Positions 16,410 through 27,481 of a stretch of 64,000 bases of DNA are shown here, piece after piece. The DNA comes from Streptomyces sp. R21 (lineage in GTDB: Bacteria > Actinomycetota > Actinomycetes > Streptomycetales > Streptomycetaceae), in assembly GCF_041051975.1 (NCBI RefSeq), contig NZ_CP163435.1:5298501-5362500 (forward strand). The letters run 5' to 3'. The position numbers and the translations under genes were made by a program. Each line of letters starts with the position of its first letter. Within the stretch, counting starts at the first letter, position 1. The notes below the pieces were generated by a model that saw only the letters and a program-made list of their open reading frames with translations, had not been told where the DNA came from and ran no database searches.

Positions 16410-16473
16410 AACCGATCGGTTCTCGAGATACCGCGGTCAACCTCTTGACCGCGGTGGCCACGGCCACTAATTT
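16410..16473 (+). promoter_or_regulatory. Probable operator and promoter of the xdh operon
   Basis: Two palindromes lie side by side: AACCGATCGGTT (16410-16421) and the 26-bp perfect inverted repeat ACCGCGGTCAA-CCTC-TTGACCGCGGT (16430-16455). TTGACC at 16445-16450 forms a -35 box inside the right arm. TAATTT at 16468-16473 is a -10 box at 17-bp spacing. A repressor bound to the repeat would cover the -35 box. Transcription would start near 16480, leaving a 300-base leader before xdhA. Confidence 0.6.
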
Positions 16474-16518
16474 GCGGTAAACGTCGACCCATAATGACCG
16501 AAAGGAGGCGACCGGCAG

Positions 16519-16596
16519 ATGAACACCAGCTCTGATCTTGGTCGCCTCGCCCAGTGCACTGTCTGGGTTCCGGGTCGGATCGCGCACGGCTGCTGA
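16519..16596 (+). CDS. Possible 25-aa leader peptide upstream of xdhA
   Basis: ATG at 16519 has AAAGGAGG ten bases upstream and reads MNTSSDLGRLAQCTVWVPGR to a TGA at 16594-16596. It is the best ribosome site in the 300-base leader of the xdh operon. No run of one amino acid is present, so a classical attenuator is not evident. The rest of the leader (16597-16781) shows no gene. Confidence 0.4.
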   Translation: MNTSSDLGRLAQCTVWVPGRIAHGC

Positions 16597-16781
16597 GTAC
16601 GCCGTTCTGATGTGCCCGTCCGTGGCACATTCCGGGTTTCCCGTCACCCCCTTCCGGCATGTCGCTTTTGCGTGCCGTTCTGCGCCCTCTCCTCTTCTGT
16701 GGCGCGCCTGAACACAGAAAGCTGCCTGAAATTGGCGAACATGATGAATCAATCGATCACGCACCGAAACGAAGGCCTGTC

Positions 16782-18253
16782 ATGACAGAGGCGCGGATCA
16801 CGGTCAACGGGAAAGAAACGCCGATTTCACCGGCTGCGCCCCACACCACGGTGCTGGACTTTCTGCGCGAGCGTGGCCTCACCGGCACCAAGGAAGGCTG
16901 CGCCGAGGGTGAATGCGGCGCCTGTTCGGTCCTGGTGGCCCGTCCCGGGGTGAACAAGCCCACCGACTGGGTGGCGGTCAACGCCTGCCTGGTCCCGGCC
17001 GCGGCGCTGGACGGCCAGGAGGTCATCACCTCCGAGGGCCTCGCCACGGTCGGCGAGGACGGCACGGCGCCCACCCTGCACCCGGTGCAGGAGGAGATGG
17101 CGGTCCGCGGCGGCTCCCAGTGCGGCTACTGCACACCGGGATTCGTCTGCAGCATGGCCGCGGAGTACTACCGGCCGGGCCGCTGCACGCACGCGGACCC
17201 GGCCGACGGCGCCGATGCCCACGCCGACGCCGAGCACGGTCCGAACGGTTTCGACCTGCACGCGCTGAGCGGAAACCTGTGCCGCTGCACCGGCTATCGC
17301 CCGATCCGCGACGCCGCGTTCGCCGTGGGGGAACCCGCAGACGAGGACCCGCTGGCGCAGCGCCGCGAGCAGTCCCCGCCGGCGCCGGTGGCCACCGAGT
17401 ACACCCAGGACGACAGCACGTTCCTGCGCAGGAACACCCTGGCCGAGACGCTGCGGCTGCTGCGCGAGCAGCCCGACGCGGTGGTGGTCGCCGGCTCCAC
17501 CGACTTCGGGGTGGAGGTGAACATCCGCTCCCGCCGGGCGGAGTGCGTGATCGCCATCGACCGGCTGCCCGAGATGCGGGAGCTGCGCGTCGAATCCGAC
17601 CACATCGAGATCGGCGCGGCACTGACGCTCACAGAGATCGAGCGCAAGCTCGACGGTGACGTCCCGCTCCTCGCGGAGCTGTTCCCGCAGTTCGCATCCC
17701 GGCTCATCCGCAACGGTGCGACCCTCGGCGGCAACCTGGGCACCGGTTCGCCCATCGGTGACAGCCCGCCGGTGCTGCTCGCCCTGGAGGCGTCGTTGGT
17801 GCTCGCCGACGCCGACGGTGAGCGCGTGGTCCCGCTGGCGGAGTACTTCACCGGCTACCGGCAGAGCGTGCGCCGCCCCGGCGAGCTGATCCGCGCGGTG
17901 CGCATCCCCCTGCCGCTGTCGCCGGTCACCGGTTTCCACAAGATCGCCAAGCGGCGCTTCGACGACATCTCCAGCGTGGCGGTCGGTTTCGCGCTCGACA
18001 TCGAGGACGGCGTCGTCCGCAAGGCGCGCATCGGCCTCGGCGGCGTGGCCGCCACCCCGATCCGTGCGCTCGCCACCGAGGCCGCCCTGGAGGGCAGGCC
18101 GTGGTCGGTGGAGACCGTCGAGGCCGCGGCCCGGGTGCTGCGCGGCGAGGGAACGCCGATGAGCGATCACCGCGCCAGCTCCCTCTACCGCTCCGCGATG
18201 CTCGGCCAGAGCCTGCTGAAGCTGCACGCGCAAACCACCGAGGCGGTGTCGTC

Positions 18254-18257
<4 letters not shown>
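16782..18257 (+). CDS. xdhA: Xanthine dehydrogenase small subunit (2Fe-2S and FAD domains)
   Basis: This 491-residue subunit passes electrons from the molybdenum centre to FAD and NAD+ during xanthine oxidation to urate. The plant-type ferredoxin domain has Cys40, Cys45, Cys48 and Cys69 (GCAEGECGACSV, NACLV). The helical second cluster has Cys114, Cys117, Cys167 and Cys169 (QCGYCTPGF, CRCTGY). The FAD domain follows from about residue 205, with VVVAGSTDFGVEVNIRSR and NGATLGGNLGTGSPIGDSPP. The start is the ATG at 16782. It ends by overlapping xdhB with ATGA. A short insert rich in Asp/Ala (about 138-155) lies between the second cluster's Cys pairs. Confidence 0.93.
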
Positions 18258-20639
<2,382 letters not shown>

Positions 20640-20647
<8 letters not shown>

Positions 20648-21458
20648 CATGACATGGGTCGCCGCGGTCGCACGGTTGCGGGCACGCCGGGAGACCGGCG
20701 TCCTGGTGACCGTCGCGACCGTGCGCGGCCATGCTCCGCGCGCGGCCGGTGCGAAGCTGGTCGTGGGACAGACCGAGACGTGGGGCTCGATCGGTGGTGG
20801 CAACGTCGAGGCCGTCGCGATCGACCGGGCCCGCGAGATGATCGCGGCGTCCAAGCCGGAGCCCGAGCTGATGGATTTCGCGCTGAACGACAAGGTCACC
20901 AACCAGCACGGCGTGCAGTGCTGCGGCGGCACGGTCTCGGTGCTGCTCGAACCGCTGCCGGTGGTGAACGCGGTGGCGATCTTCGGCGTCGGGCACGTCG
21001 GGCTGGAACTGGCGCGCATCCTGGCACGTCAGGACCTCGACCTCCATCTGATCGACACGCGCTCCGACATCCTCACCGAGCAACGGCTCGATGTGTTGGC
21101 GGACGCGGTGGCGCAGGTGCACGTGCATCACACGCCGCTGCTGCCCGAGGAGGTGCTGGAGGAGTTGCCGCGCGGCACCCACGTCCTGATCATGACCCAT
21201 GATCATGCCGAGGACGCTGCCCTGTGCGACGCCGCTCTGCGCACCGATCACCTCGGCTCCATCGGGCTGATCGGCTCGGCGGCCAAGTGGGTGCGGTTCC
21301 GCAAGCGCCTGTCCACCGAGGGCGGTCACGACGACGCCACCATCGACCGGATCAAGACCCCGATCGGGCTGGCCGACATCACCGGCAAGGAACCCGCGAC
21401 CATCGCCGTCAGTGTCGCTGCCGATCTGCTGCGCGCCTTCGAAACCGAAGCGATCTGA
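20640..21458 (+). CDS. xdhC: XdhC-family molybdenum-cofactor insertion chaperone
   Basis: XdhC binds molybdenum cofactor, promotes its sulfuration and inserts it into XdhB; it is not part of the finished enzyme. The 272-residue protein has the XdhC/CoxI N-domain (VLVTVATVRGHAPRAAGAKLVV, GSIGGGNVEAVAI, NQHGVQCCGGTVSVLLEPL). The two adjacent Cys are the usual Moco ligands. A Rossmann-like C-domain follows (VAIFGVGHVGLELARILA, GSIGLIGSAAKWVRFRKRL). GTG 20640 overlaps the xdhB stop; ATG 20649 is an alternative. It completes the xdhABC set. Confidence 0.9.
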
Positions 21459-21593
21459 CGCTCCTGTTTCGGGCGGAAGACGCCGTGGTTACCGGGTCCC
21501 GTCCTTCATGTGAATCTACGAGAGCGGTCGGCCGGCCAGCCAACTCCTTCATGGTTTCGGTGACTGACCCTCGACGGGGCCCGGCGGGTGTAC

Positions 21594-21634
21594 TTGCACA
21601 CGACGCCGATACGGGGAATCCCCACCGTGTGCAA
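21594..21634 (+). promoter_or_regulatory. Leader stem-loop touching the guanine deaminase ribosome site
   Basis: TTGCACAC (21594-21601) pairs perfectly with GTGTGCAA (21627-21634), enclosing a small GGGG-AAT-CCCC hairpin (21613-21623). The right arm ends exactly where the AAGGAG ribosome site (21635-21640) starts. The shape could control translation or be a protein-binding site on DNA. It does not match the purine riboswitch consensus I know. Confidence 0.45.
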
Positions 21635-21646
21635 AAAGGAGTGACC

Positions 21647-22150
21647 GTGACCGCGTACACCCAGGAAACGAGCATCCAGGAGATCGAGCGCACCTGGATG
21701 GACGAGGCCATCGGCCTTGCCACCGACAGCGTGAAGAACGGCGGCGGTCCGTTCGGCGCACTGATCGCCAAGGACGGCGAGATTGTCGCGATCGGGAACA
21801 ACGGGGTCACTTCGAACCTGGACCCGACGGCGCACGGCGAGGTGAGCGCGATCCGTGCCGCCTGCCAGAAGCTGGGCAGCTTCTCGCTCGAAGGTTGCGT
21901 CCTGGTCACCTCGTGCGAGCCGTGCCCGATGTGTCTTTCCTCCGCGCTGTGGGCGCGAGTGGACCGGATCATCTTCGCCGCCGACCGGGATGACGCCGCG
22001 GTGGCCGGTTTCGACGACCGCAAGTTCTACGACCTGTTCGAGAAGAAGCCCTCGGAGTTGTGGCCGATGGCGATCGAGCGAGTGGACATGCCGAACCGTA
22101 CGGCGCCGTTCGACGCGTGGCTGGCCAAGTCCGACCGCATCGATTACTGA
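21647..22150 (+). CDS. guaD: Guanine deaminase, cytidine-deaminase-like fold
   Basis: Hydrolyses guanine to xanthine and ammonia, feeding the xanthine dehydrogenase encoded just upstream. The 167-residue protein has zinc and catalytic residues His63 and Glu65 (DPTAHGEVSAIRAAC) and Cys93/Cys96 (SCEPCPMCLSSALW). It ends KSDRIDY, and the family's C-terminal Tyr completes the neighbouring active site in the domain-swapped dimer of Bacillus GuaD. HGE replaces the commoner HAE. GTG 21647 is chosen over GTG 21641 because AAGGAG lies six bases before it. The gap to xdhC is 188 bp, so it may have its own promoter. A cytosine-type deaminase is less likely given context. Confidence 0.85.
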   Translation: MTAYTQETSIQEIERTWMDEAIGLATDSVKNGGGPFGALIAKDGEIVAIGNNGVTSNLDPTAHGEVSAIRAACQKLGSFSLEGCVLVTSCEPCPMCLSSALWARVDRIIFAADRDDAAVAGFDDRKFYDLFEKKPSELWPMAIERVDMPNRTAPFDAWLAKSDRIDY

Positions 22151-22193
22151 AAACCCCATTCACCGGGCCGGGTTGCCCGACAAACGAACCCGG

Positions 22194-22258
22194 ACGAGGC
22201 CCCCGGGCTGTTGTGCCGAGATGTCCGACGTCTCAACACAACAGCCTGGGGGCCTCGT
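22194..22258 (+). terminator. Long hairpin terminator after guanine deaminase
   Basis: Two 22-base arms (22194-22215 and 22237-22258, left arm starting ACGAGGCCCCCGGG) match with one mismatch around a 21-base loop that itself contains GAGA/TCTC. TTGGCTTTT follows. It closes the purine catabolic operon and separates it from the next cluster. Confidence 0.75.
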
Positions 22259-22431
22259 TGGCTTTTCCGTCTTCGGCGATCAGCACCAACCCGCGTGAGC
22301 TGCGGTTCCGTAGAAACACACAAATCGTGGGCCTCAAGTCGATCAAGGTTTCATGTCTTCAACGCCTGGCCGGTGCAAGCCAGTTGGCGATGGACTTCTA
22401 GGACAAGCCGAAGCGACGAACTGGAAAAGCC
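22259..22431. other. Short low-GC leader without a recognised gene
   Basis: This 173-bp stretch has visibly lower GC than its surroundings (for example TAGAAACACACAAATCG). It should contain the promoter of the cluster that starts at 22432. I cannot assign boxes with confidence and see no transposase remnant or direct repeats. Confidence 0.3.
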
Positions 22432-23391
22432 TTGTCTGAGAAGCTGCCTGGCCGTCAGATCGAAATCTCCTGGCCCGACCTCGGCATCACGGTCACCGCC
22501 GACCTTGACGACCGCAACCCGGCACTCGCCGACGCCCTGTGGGAGTCCCTGCCGTACCAGAGCCTCCAGGGACACGCCCTCATCGCGGGAGAGCACCTCT
22601 ACCACGTGGCGCCGATACCCACGCTGCTGCACACGCCCCACGAGACCCGCATCCCCGACCGGCGCGAGGCCCCGAACGGCACCGTGTTCTGCTCCGGTCT
22701 GCAGCACCTGGGCATCAAGTACGGCACCTTGACCGAGCCGATGCCCGCCACGCCCGTCGGCCGGATTCGTGAGGCGGACATGCCCGCCCTGCTGGAAGCC
22801 GGGGCCGCGATCTGGGACGCCGTCTACTCGACGAAGAAGCAGATCGTCGCCGAAGTGCGGCGCGCGGGCGAGCCGGGCGGCCACCGCATCCCGACGCTCC
22901 GGGCCACCGACACGGACGCCGGCCGCCTGATCGCCGACATCGTCGCCGAGACCGAGAAGATCTGGCTCGCGCCCCCGGCCGAGCTGGACGACCTCCACCA
23001 GGGGTTCATCCCCTCCCAGGCGGGCAACTTCGGCACCGTCCTTCCCACCCTGCTGTTCGTCAACGGCGAGACCCGGCCCCTGGGTTACGCCGCCTACGGC
23101 GGACTGGTCCGCGCCGCGGTCCAGGACATGCCCATGGACGCCCTCGTCCACATGACCCGCCTCCTGGTCGGAGTGCCCGCCGAATTCCTGGGCTACTGCG
23201 GTCTGGAGAAGCTGTGGGCGTTCACCCAGCGCTTCCTCGGCATCGTCGACCGCCTCGACCGTGCCGACTTCTACGCCGTCACCAGCCAGATGGCCCTCTA
23301 CATCAACTGCCTCGGCGGCTGGAACCTCCAGCTGTACCCGTGGGAGACCGGGGACCACCTGCGCCAGAAGAGCGCCAAGGTGGGCGCGTAG
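22432..23391 (+). CDS. Cyclophilin-like / cucumopine-synthase-like protein
   Basis: A 319-residue protein. The first 120 residues look like the cyclophilin-like fold found in DUF3830 and opine-type enzymes (GRQIEISWPDLGITVTADLD, LQGHALIAGEHLYHVAP, RIPDRREAPNGTVFCSGLQH, GIKYGTLTEPMPATPVGRI). A mainly helical second half includes FLGYCGLEKLWAFTQRFLG and INCLGGWNLQLYPWETGDHL. This domain order resembles agrobacterial cucumopine synthase, which makes a cyclised histidine/2-oxoglutarate opine. The assignment is from memory of the family and is tentative. The start is TTG at 22432 with GGAAAAG upstream; CTG or later codons are poorer. It is the first gene of a tight set. Confidence 0.5.
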   Translation: MSEKLPGRQIEISWPDLGITVTADLDDRNPALADALWESLPYQSLQGHALIAGEHLYHVAPIPTLLHTPHETRIPDRREAPNGTVFCSGLQHLGIKYGTLTEPMPATPVGRIREADMPALLEAGAAIWDAVYSTKKQIVAEVRRAGEPGGHRIPTLRATDTDAGRLIADIVAETEKIWLAPPAELDDLHQGFIPSQAGNFGTVLPTLLFVNGETRPLGYAAYGGLVRAAVQDMPMDALVHMTRLLVGVPAEFLGYCGLEKLWAFTQRFLGIVDRLDRADFYAVTSQMALYINCLGGWNLQLYPWETGDHLRQKSAKVGA

Positions 23392-23393
23392 CC

Positions 23394-24443
23394 ATGCCCG
23401 GCACCCTGCCTGTCCGCGCTGACGCCGTCGTCATCGGCGGGGGAGTCATCGGCACCTCCGCCGCCTACCACCTCGCCGAAGCCGGTGTGAACACCGTGCT
23501 GCTGGAACGCGGAGGCCTCGGCGGCGGGGCATCCGCGCACACGGCGGGCATGGTCCGCACCTACTTCCCCGGCGCCCCCGCCACCGGGCAGCTGGCCGTG
23601 CGCAGCCTGCACGCCTATCAGGACTTCGCCCGCCACACCGGAGCGCCCCTCGGTCTGAAGCGGCTGGGGTTCATGGCGCTGTTCACCGAGGAACGGCAGA
23701 TCGCCGACTTCGAGGCCGGCCATCAGGCCCAGCGGGCCGCCGGTGTCGAAGTCGGCCTGATCAGCGCCCGCGAAGCGGCCGAGCGCAACCCGCTGGTCAA
23801 CGAGCGCGCCGTGCTGGCCGCCGCCTGGTCACCCGAGGCGTACCACGTGGACGGCCTCGACATCGTCCGCGGCTACGCCGCCGCCGCCCGCAACCACGGC
23901 GCCCGCCTGTTCACCCACACACCCGTCACGGGCATCGACGACGACAACACCGTCCACACCCCGCAGGGCAGCATCAAGGCGGACAGCATCGTGTGTACGG
24001 CCGGGCCCTGGTCCGGCGAGGTGGCAGCCATGGCATCGGTCGAACTGCCGCTGGCACCCCGGGTGATGGAGATGCTGTTCACCGACGTCCCGCCCTCCCC
24101 GCACCGCGAGCTGCCCATGACGATGCACGCCGCGTCCGGCCTGCGGATCCGGTCGTGGAGGGACCGCATCCTCCTCGCCATGGGCGCACCCAAGGCCGGC
24201 GAAACACGCGAAGCCTGGCTCGGCCGCATCGCCGGCCATCTCGGCACCCTGTTCCCCGCCTTGGACGGCATCGGCCTGCATCGCGCGTGGAGCGGCGATT
24301 TCGACGCCAGCCCCGACAACACCGCCTTCATCGGCGAACACCCCACCCGCCGCTTCCTGTACGCGGCGGGATTCACCGGCGCGGGACTGTGCCAGGCACC
24401 TGCGGCCGGGGAACGGCTCCGCGACCTGCTGATCGTCAAGTAG
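23394..24443 (+). CDS. FAD-dependent amine/glycine-oxidase-type oxidoreductase
   Basis: A 349-residue member of the DAO family (glycine oxidase, sarcosine oxidase, DadA). It has the FAD loop AVVIGGGVIGTSAAYHLAEAG (about 11-31), then LLERGGLGGGASAHTAGMVR. AYHVDGLDIVRGYAAAARNHGA follows, the usual substrate-side strand. Near the end come FDASPDNTAFIGEHPTRRFLYAAGFTGAGLCQAPAAGERL, the C-terminal FAD motif. Members oxidise an amine or amino acid C-N bond with O2 or a quinone. It starts two bases after the stop of the cyclophilin-like gene, so the two are coupled. No signal peptide is seen. Confidence 0.88.
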   Translation: MPGTLPVRADAVVIGGGVIGTSAAYHLAEAGVNTVLLERGGLGGGASAHTAGMVRTYFPGAPATGQLAVRSLHAYQDFARHTGAPLGLKRLGFMALFTEERQIADFEAGHQAQRAAGVEVGLISAREAAERNPLVNERAVLAAAWSPEAYHVDGLDIVRGYAAAARNHGARLFTHTPVTGIDDDNTVHTPQGSIKADSIVCTAGPWSGEVAAMASVELPLAPRVMEMLFTDVPPSPHRELPMTMHAASGLRIRSWRDRILLAMGAPKAGETREAWLGRIAGHLGTLFPALDGIGLHRAWSGDFDASPDNTAFIGEHPTRRFLYAAGFTGAGLCQAPAAGERLRDLLIVK

Positions 24444-24475
24444 CCCCATAACAGGCCACAACAGGAAAGAATGCC

Positions 24476-26284
24476 GTGATTGTTCTCGGATGTAACGGTT
24501 TCAGCCGGGTGTCGGAGTTCTTCTCCGCACGCTTCGGTGCGACCGGCATCAACAAGCATTACCTCTTGGGCCACGACGCCGCCGCCGCACTCCTGATCGA
24601 CGGCCGCCTGGTCGCCGCGGTGGAGGAAGAACGCCTCAACCGGGAGAAGAAGACCACCGACTTCCCCACGAACGCGATCGACTGGTGCCTCGAGGAAGCC
24701 GGGATCACGTTCGATGACGTCGACCTGTTCGCCTTCCCGTGGAACTGGTCCACCCAGGTGCTGAACGAGACCCTGGACGGCATCCGTGCCTCGCCGATGC
24801 CGCAGGCCGCGAAGGTCGGCCTCCTGGGCGACATGGCCGACCTGTTCGACCAGGTCGTCAGCCACGAAGCGATCCTCGCGGACTTCGAAGCCCGCACCGG
24901 ACACCGCCCCGACCCGGCCAAGGTCCGCTTCGTTCCGCACCACCTGGCCCACGCCACGACCGGCTACTACCTGGCCGGCATGAAGGACTCCGCGTTTCTC
25001 GTCAGCGACGGCCGCGCCGAACGCTTCTCGACCTTGACGGGCGAGATCCGCGACGGCCGGATCACCGTCTTCGACGACACCGTCACCGGCGCCCAGTACT
25101 CCATCGGCACCCTGTTCTCCGCCATCACCCGCTTCCTCGGCTTCGTCCCCAACAACGACGAGTACAAGGTGATGGGCCTGGCCGGATACACCACCCCGCC
25201 GACTCCGAACCCGTTCGTCGAGCACCTTCTGACGCTGCACGACGACGGCCGCTACACCTTCACCAAGCCCCTTCGGACCGACAACCCACGCAGTCACGAC
25301 GCCCTGTTCGAGGAGTACTTCGGACCCTTCGAGGACACCCTCGAATACAAGGCGCGCGTCGCCGCCGCCGCGCAGCAGATGCTGAACGTCGCCACCGCCC
25401 ACCAGGTCCGCCACCTGGAGAAGAGGACGGATCTCGACCGGCTGTTGTTCGAAGGCGGCGTCGCGCTGAACTGCCTGAACAACACCCCGATGTTCGAAGG
25501 CTCCCGCTTCGAGGACATGCAGGTCAGCTTCGGCGCCTCCGACACCGGCATCACCATCGGAGCCGCGGCCCACGCCTGGCTGGGCGACCCCGGCACCGGC
25601 CCCGCGGACATCCTCGCGGCCTCCGCGCCCGTCACCCCCTATCTGGGCCCGGCCCACGACGAGGCCGCGATCGAGAAGGCCCTGGAGGGCTTCACCGGCC
25701 GCGTCGTCGTCTCACGCCTGGACGATGCCGAAGTGATCGACCACGTGGCGAAGCTGCTGACGAAGAAGGTCGTCATCGGCTGGTTCGAAGGCCGCGTCGA
25801 GCACGGGCCGCGCGCGCTGGGGCATCGCAGCATCCTCGCCAACCCCGGCTTCACCGACATCAAGGACATCATCAACACCCGGGTCAAGCATCGCGAACCC
25901 TTCCGCCCGTTCGCTCCCCTCGTCCTCGAGGAGCAGGCACCGGAGATCTTCGACATGGGGCGCAAGACCAGCTCCCCGTACATGACGTTCGTCTTCCCCG
26001 TCCGCGACGAGTACAAGGACCGCATCCCCGGCGCCGTACACGTGGACGGCACCTCCCGGATCCAGACCCTGACGGACGAGGGAACCCCACGGCTCACGGC
26101 GCTGCTGCGGAAGTTCATCGAACTCACCGGCACGCCCTGCCTGATCAACACCTCGTTCAACGTCGCCGGCGAACCCATCGTCTGCACCCCCGCCGACGCC
26201 CTGAACTGCTTCATGGGCACCGAGATCGACTACCTGGTCCTCGGAAACCACCTCATCGCCAAGACCGACCGCGTCACCTCCTAG
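24476..26284 (+). CDS. Carbamoyltransferase (NodU/CmcH/TobZ family)
   Basis: A 602-residue enzyme of the family that makes carbamoyl-AMP from carbamoyl phosphate and ATP and transfers the carbamoyl group to an acceptor, usually a natural-product hydroxyl. The N-terminal Kae1-like part has LLGHDAAAALLIDGRLVAAVEEER (His33) and RFVPHHLAHATTGYYLAGM (metal-binding HHxxH, about 155-159). YRDC-like and C-terminal motifs are EGGVALNCLNN, EGRVEHGPRALGHRSILANP and INTSFNVAGEPIVCTPADA. Length is normal. GTG start with AGGAAAG upstream, 32 bp after the oxidase. It implies a carbamoylated product for the cluster. Confidence 0.92.
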   Translation: MIVLGCNGFSRVSEFFSARFGATGINKHYLLGHDAAAALLIDGRLVAAVEEERLNREKKTTDFPTNAIDWCLEEAGITFDDVDLFAFPWNWSTQVLNETLDGIRASPMPQAAKVGLLGDMADLFDQVVSHEAILADFEARTGHRPDPAKVRFVPHHLAHATTGYYLAGMKDSAFLVSDGRAERFSTLTGEIRDGRITVFDDTVTGAQYSIGTLFSAITRFLGFVPNNDEYKVMGLAGYTTPPTPNPFVEHLLTLHDDGRYTFTKPLRTDNPRSHDALFEEYFGPFEDTLEYKARVAAAAQQMLNVATAHQVRHLEKRTDLDRLLFEGGVALNCLNNTPMFEGSRFEDMQVSFGASDTGITIGAAAHAWLGDPGTGPADILAASAPVTPYLGPAHDEAAIEKALEGFTGRVVVSRLDDAEVIDHVAKLLTKKVVIGWFEGRVEHGPRALGHRSILANPGFTDIKDIINTRVKHREPFRPFAPLVLEEQAPEIFDMGRKTSSPYMTFVFPVRDEYKDRIPGAVHVDGTSRIQTLTDEGTPRLTALLRKFIELTGTPCLINTSFNVAGEPIVCTPADALNCFMGTEIDYLVLGNHLIAKTDRVTS

Positions 26285-26301
26285 AAGAAGGAGCACCTCC
26301 C

Positions 26302-26784
26302 GTGCCGACGATCCAGCGCAAGCACACCATGTACCACTCGACCCTCCTCGACGCCGACCCGGACACCGTGTGGGCGACCATCCGCGACGCCATGCAGATC
26401 CTGGAGATGGTGTCTCCCGGCGACCTGGACGTCCACCGGGACGTCAGCTGGGTGGAGGGCGGCTCGGTCGAGACGGTCCCGGCCCGCTACGACTTCAAGC
26501 TCACGCTCAGCGGCAAGGTCGTCCAGCAGGAGATCGCCGCCCGCGACGAGATCAACAGGACCCAGTCCTACCGGGCCGTCGCCCCCACCAGCGGAGTCGC
26601 CAACTACGAGGCCACCATCCGGGTGTTCCCCCTCACCAACGACCCGGCCCGCAGCTTCTTCGACTGGTCGCGGACCCTGGAGATCGCCGAGGACGCCGAC
26701 CTGAACGTGGTCGAGGGCATCATCGGCATCATGGAGAAGCAGACCGACGCCGTACGGGACCACTTCGCGAAGACCGCGAAGTGA
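26302..26784 (+). CDS. SRPBCC-fold protein (polyketide-cyclase/lipid-transport-like)
   Basis: A 160-residue single START/Bet v1-type domain. It opens HSTLLDADPDTVWATIRDAMQILEMVSPGDL, the strand-helix that starts this fold. Inner strands follow (ARYDFKLTLSGKVVQQEIAARDEINRT, SYRAVAPTSGVANYEATIRVF), then the long C-terminal helix VVEGIIGIMEKQTDAVRDHFAKTAK. The fold binds hydrophobic or cyclic small molecules, and some members catalyse ring closure or dehydration. The gene lies 17 bp after the carbamoyltransferase with AAGGAG upstream. It probably acts on the same pathway intermediate (inference). Its last codons are part of a 20-bp tandem duplication. Confidence 0.8.
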   Translation: MPTIQRKHTMYHSTLLDADPDTVWATIRDAMQILEMVSPGDLDVHRDVSWVEGGSVETVPARYDFKLTLSGKVVQQEIAARDEINRTQSYRAVAPTSGVANYEATIRVFPLTNDPARSFFDWSRTLEIAEDADLNVVEGIIGIMEKQTDAVRDHFAKTAK

Positions 26785-26810
26785 GTGAGCAGACCGCGAA
26801 GTGAGTGACG
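26771..26810. repeat. 20-bp tandem duplication at a stop/start junction
   Basis: AGACCGCGAAGTGAGTGA occurs at 26771-26788 and again at 26791-26808. Each copy contains a GTGA where a stop and a GTG start overlap. Copy one supplies the real stop of the SRPBCC gene, and copy two the real start of the phosphatase gene. Confidence 0.75.
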
Positions 26811-27430
26811 TGACGACGCTCGTACTGCTGCGGCACGGCGAGACCCTGCTCACCCCTGGGCGACGGCTCTCCGGCAGCGGAGGATCCAATCCGGGACTCT
26901 CGCCGGCCGGACGCCGCCAGGCCCGGGCGACAGCGGACGCCCTCGCCCACCGCGGCGACATCGCGGCGGTCGTCACGTCACCGATGCGGCGCTGCCAGGA
27001 GACCGCTCATTGCGTGGCCGCGCGCCTCGGCCTGAGCGTCCGGGTCGACCGGGACCTGCGGGAAGCGGACTTCGGCGCCTGGGAGGGCCTGACCTTCGCC
27101 GAAGTCCGCGCACGCTACCCGGACGACCTGAGCGCATGGCTCGCCTCGCCCGAGAGTCCCCCCTCGGGCGCGGGAGAGACCATGCAACAGGTCATCCGCC
27201 GGGTCGCCGCCGTGCGAGACGGCCTCCTGGCCCGGTACGCCGGCGCCACGGTTCTGGTCGTCTCCCACGTCGTCCCCGTCAGAACCCTGATCCGCCTCGC
27301 CCTCCAGGCCCCACCGCACAGCCTGTTCCGCATGGAAGCCGCAGCGGCCTCCTTGTCGACGGTGACCTACGACGAGGACGGCACCGCCACGGTGCAGACC
27401 CTCAACGACACTCACCACTTGAACCGATGA
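26801..27430 (+). CDS. Histidine phosphatase (phosphoglycerate-mutase-like)
   Basis: A 209-residue member of the branch-1 histidine phosphatases. The catalytic phospho-His is His12 in TTLVLLRHGETLLTPGRRL. Other active-site pieces are VVTSPMRRCQETA, DRDLREADFGAWEGLTFAEVRARYP (typical of cobalamin/alpha-ribazole or broad phosphatases) and VLVVSHVVPVRTLIR (second His). It could remove phosphate from a pathway intermediate or be a general phosphatase. The GTG at 26801 lies in the second copy of a 20-bp duplication; the first copy offers a false start at 26781 that ends after seven codons. Confidence 0.88.
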   Translation: MSDVTTLVLLRHGETLLTPGRRLSGSGGSNPGLSPAGRRQARATADALAHRGDIAAVVTSPMRRCQETAHCVAARLGLSVRVDRDLREADFGAWEGLTFAEVRARYPDDLSAWLASPESPPSGAGETMQQVIRRVAAVRDGLLARYAGATVLVVSHVVPVRTLIRLALQAPPHSLFRMEAAAASLSTVTYDEDGTATVQTLNDTHHLNR

Positions 27431-27481
27431 CGTCCTCTGCCCCACTGTGCGCCCCTTTCCTGCCGTATCCGGGCCGGTGGC

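Noticed and set aside
21594..21640. Purine riboswitch upstream of guanine deaminase
   Set aside because: The three-way junction core and loop-loop sequences of the purine aptamer are not present; only a nested hairpin is seen.
22259..22431. Transposase remnant between the two clusters
   Set aside because: Short translated pieces gave no recognisable transposase motif and no terminal repeats flank the stretch.
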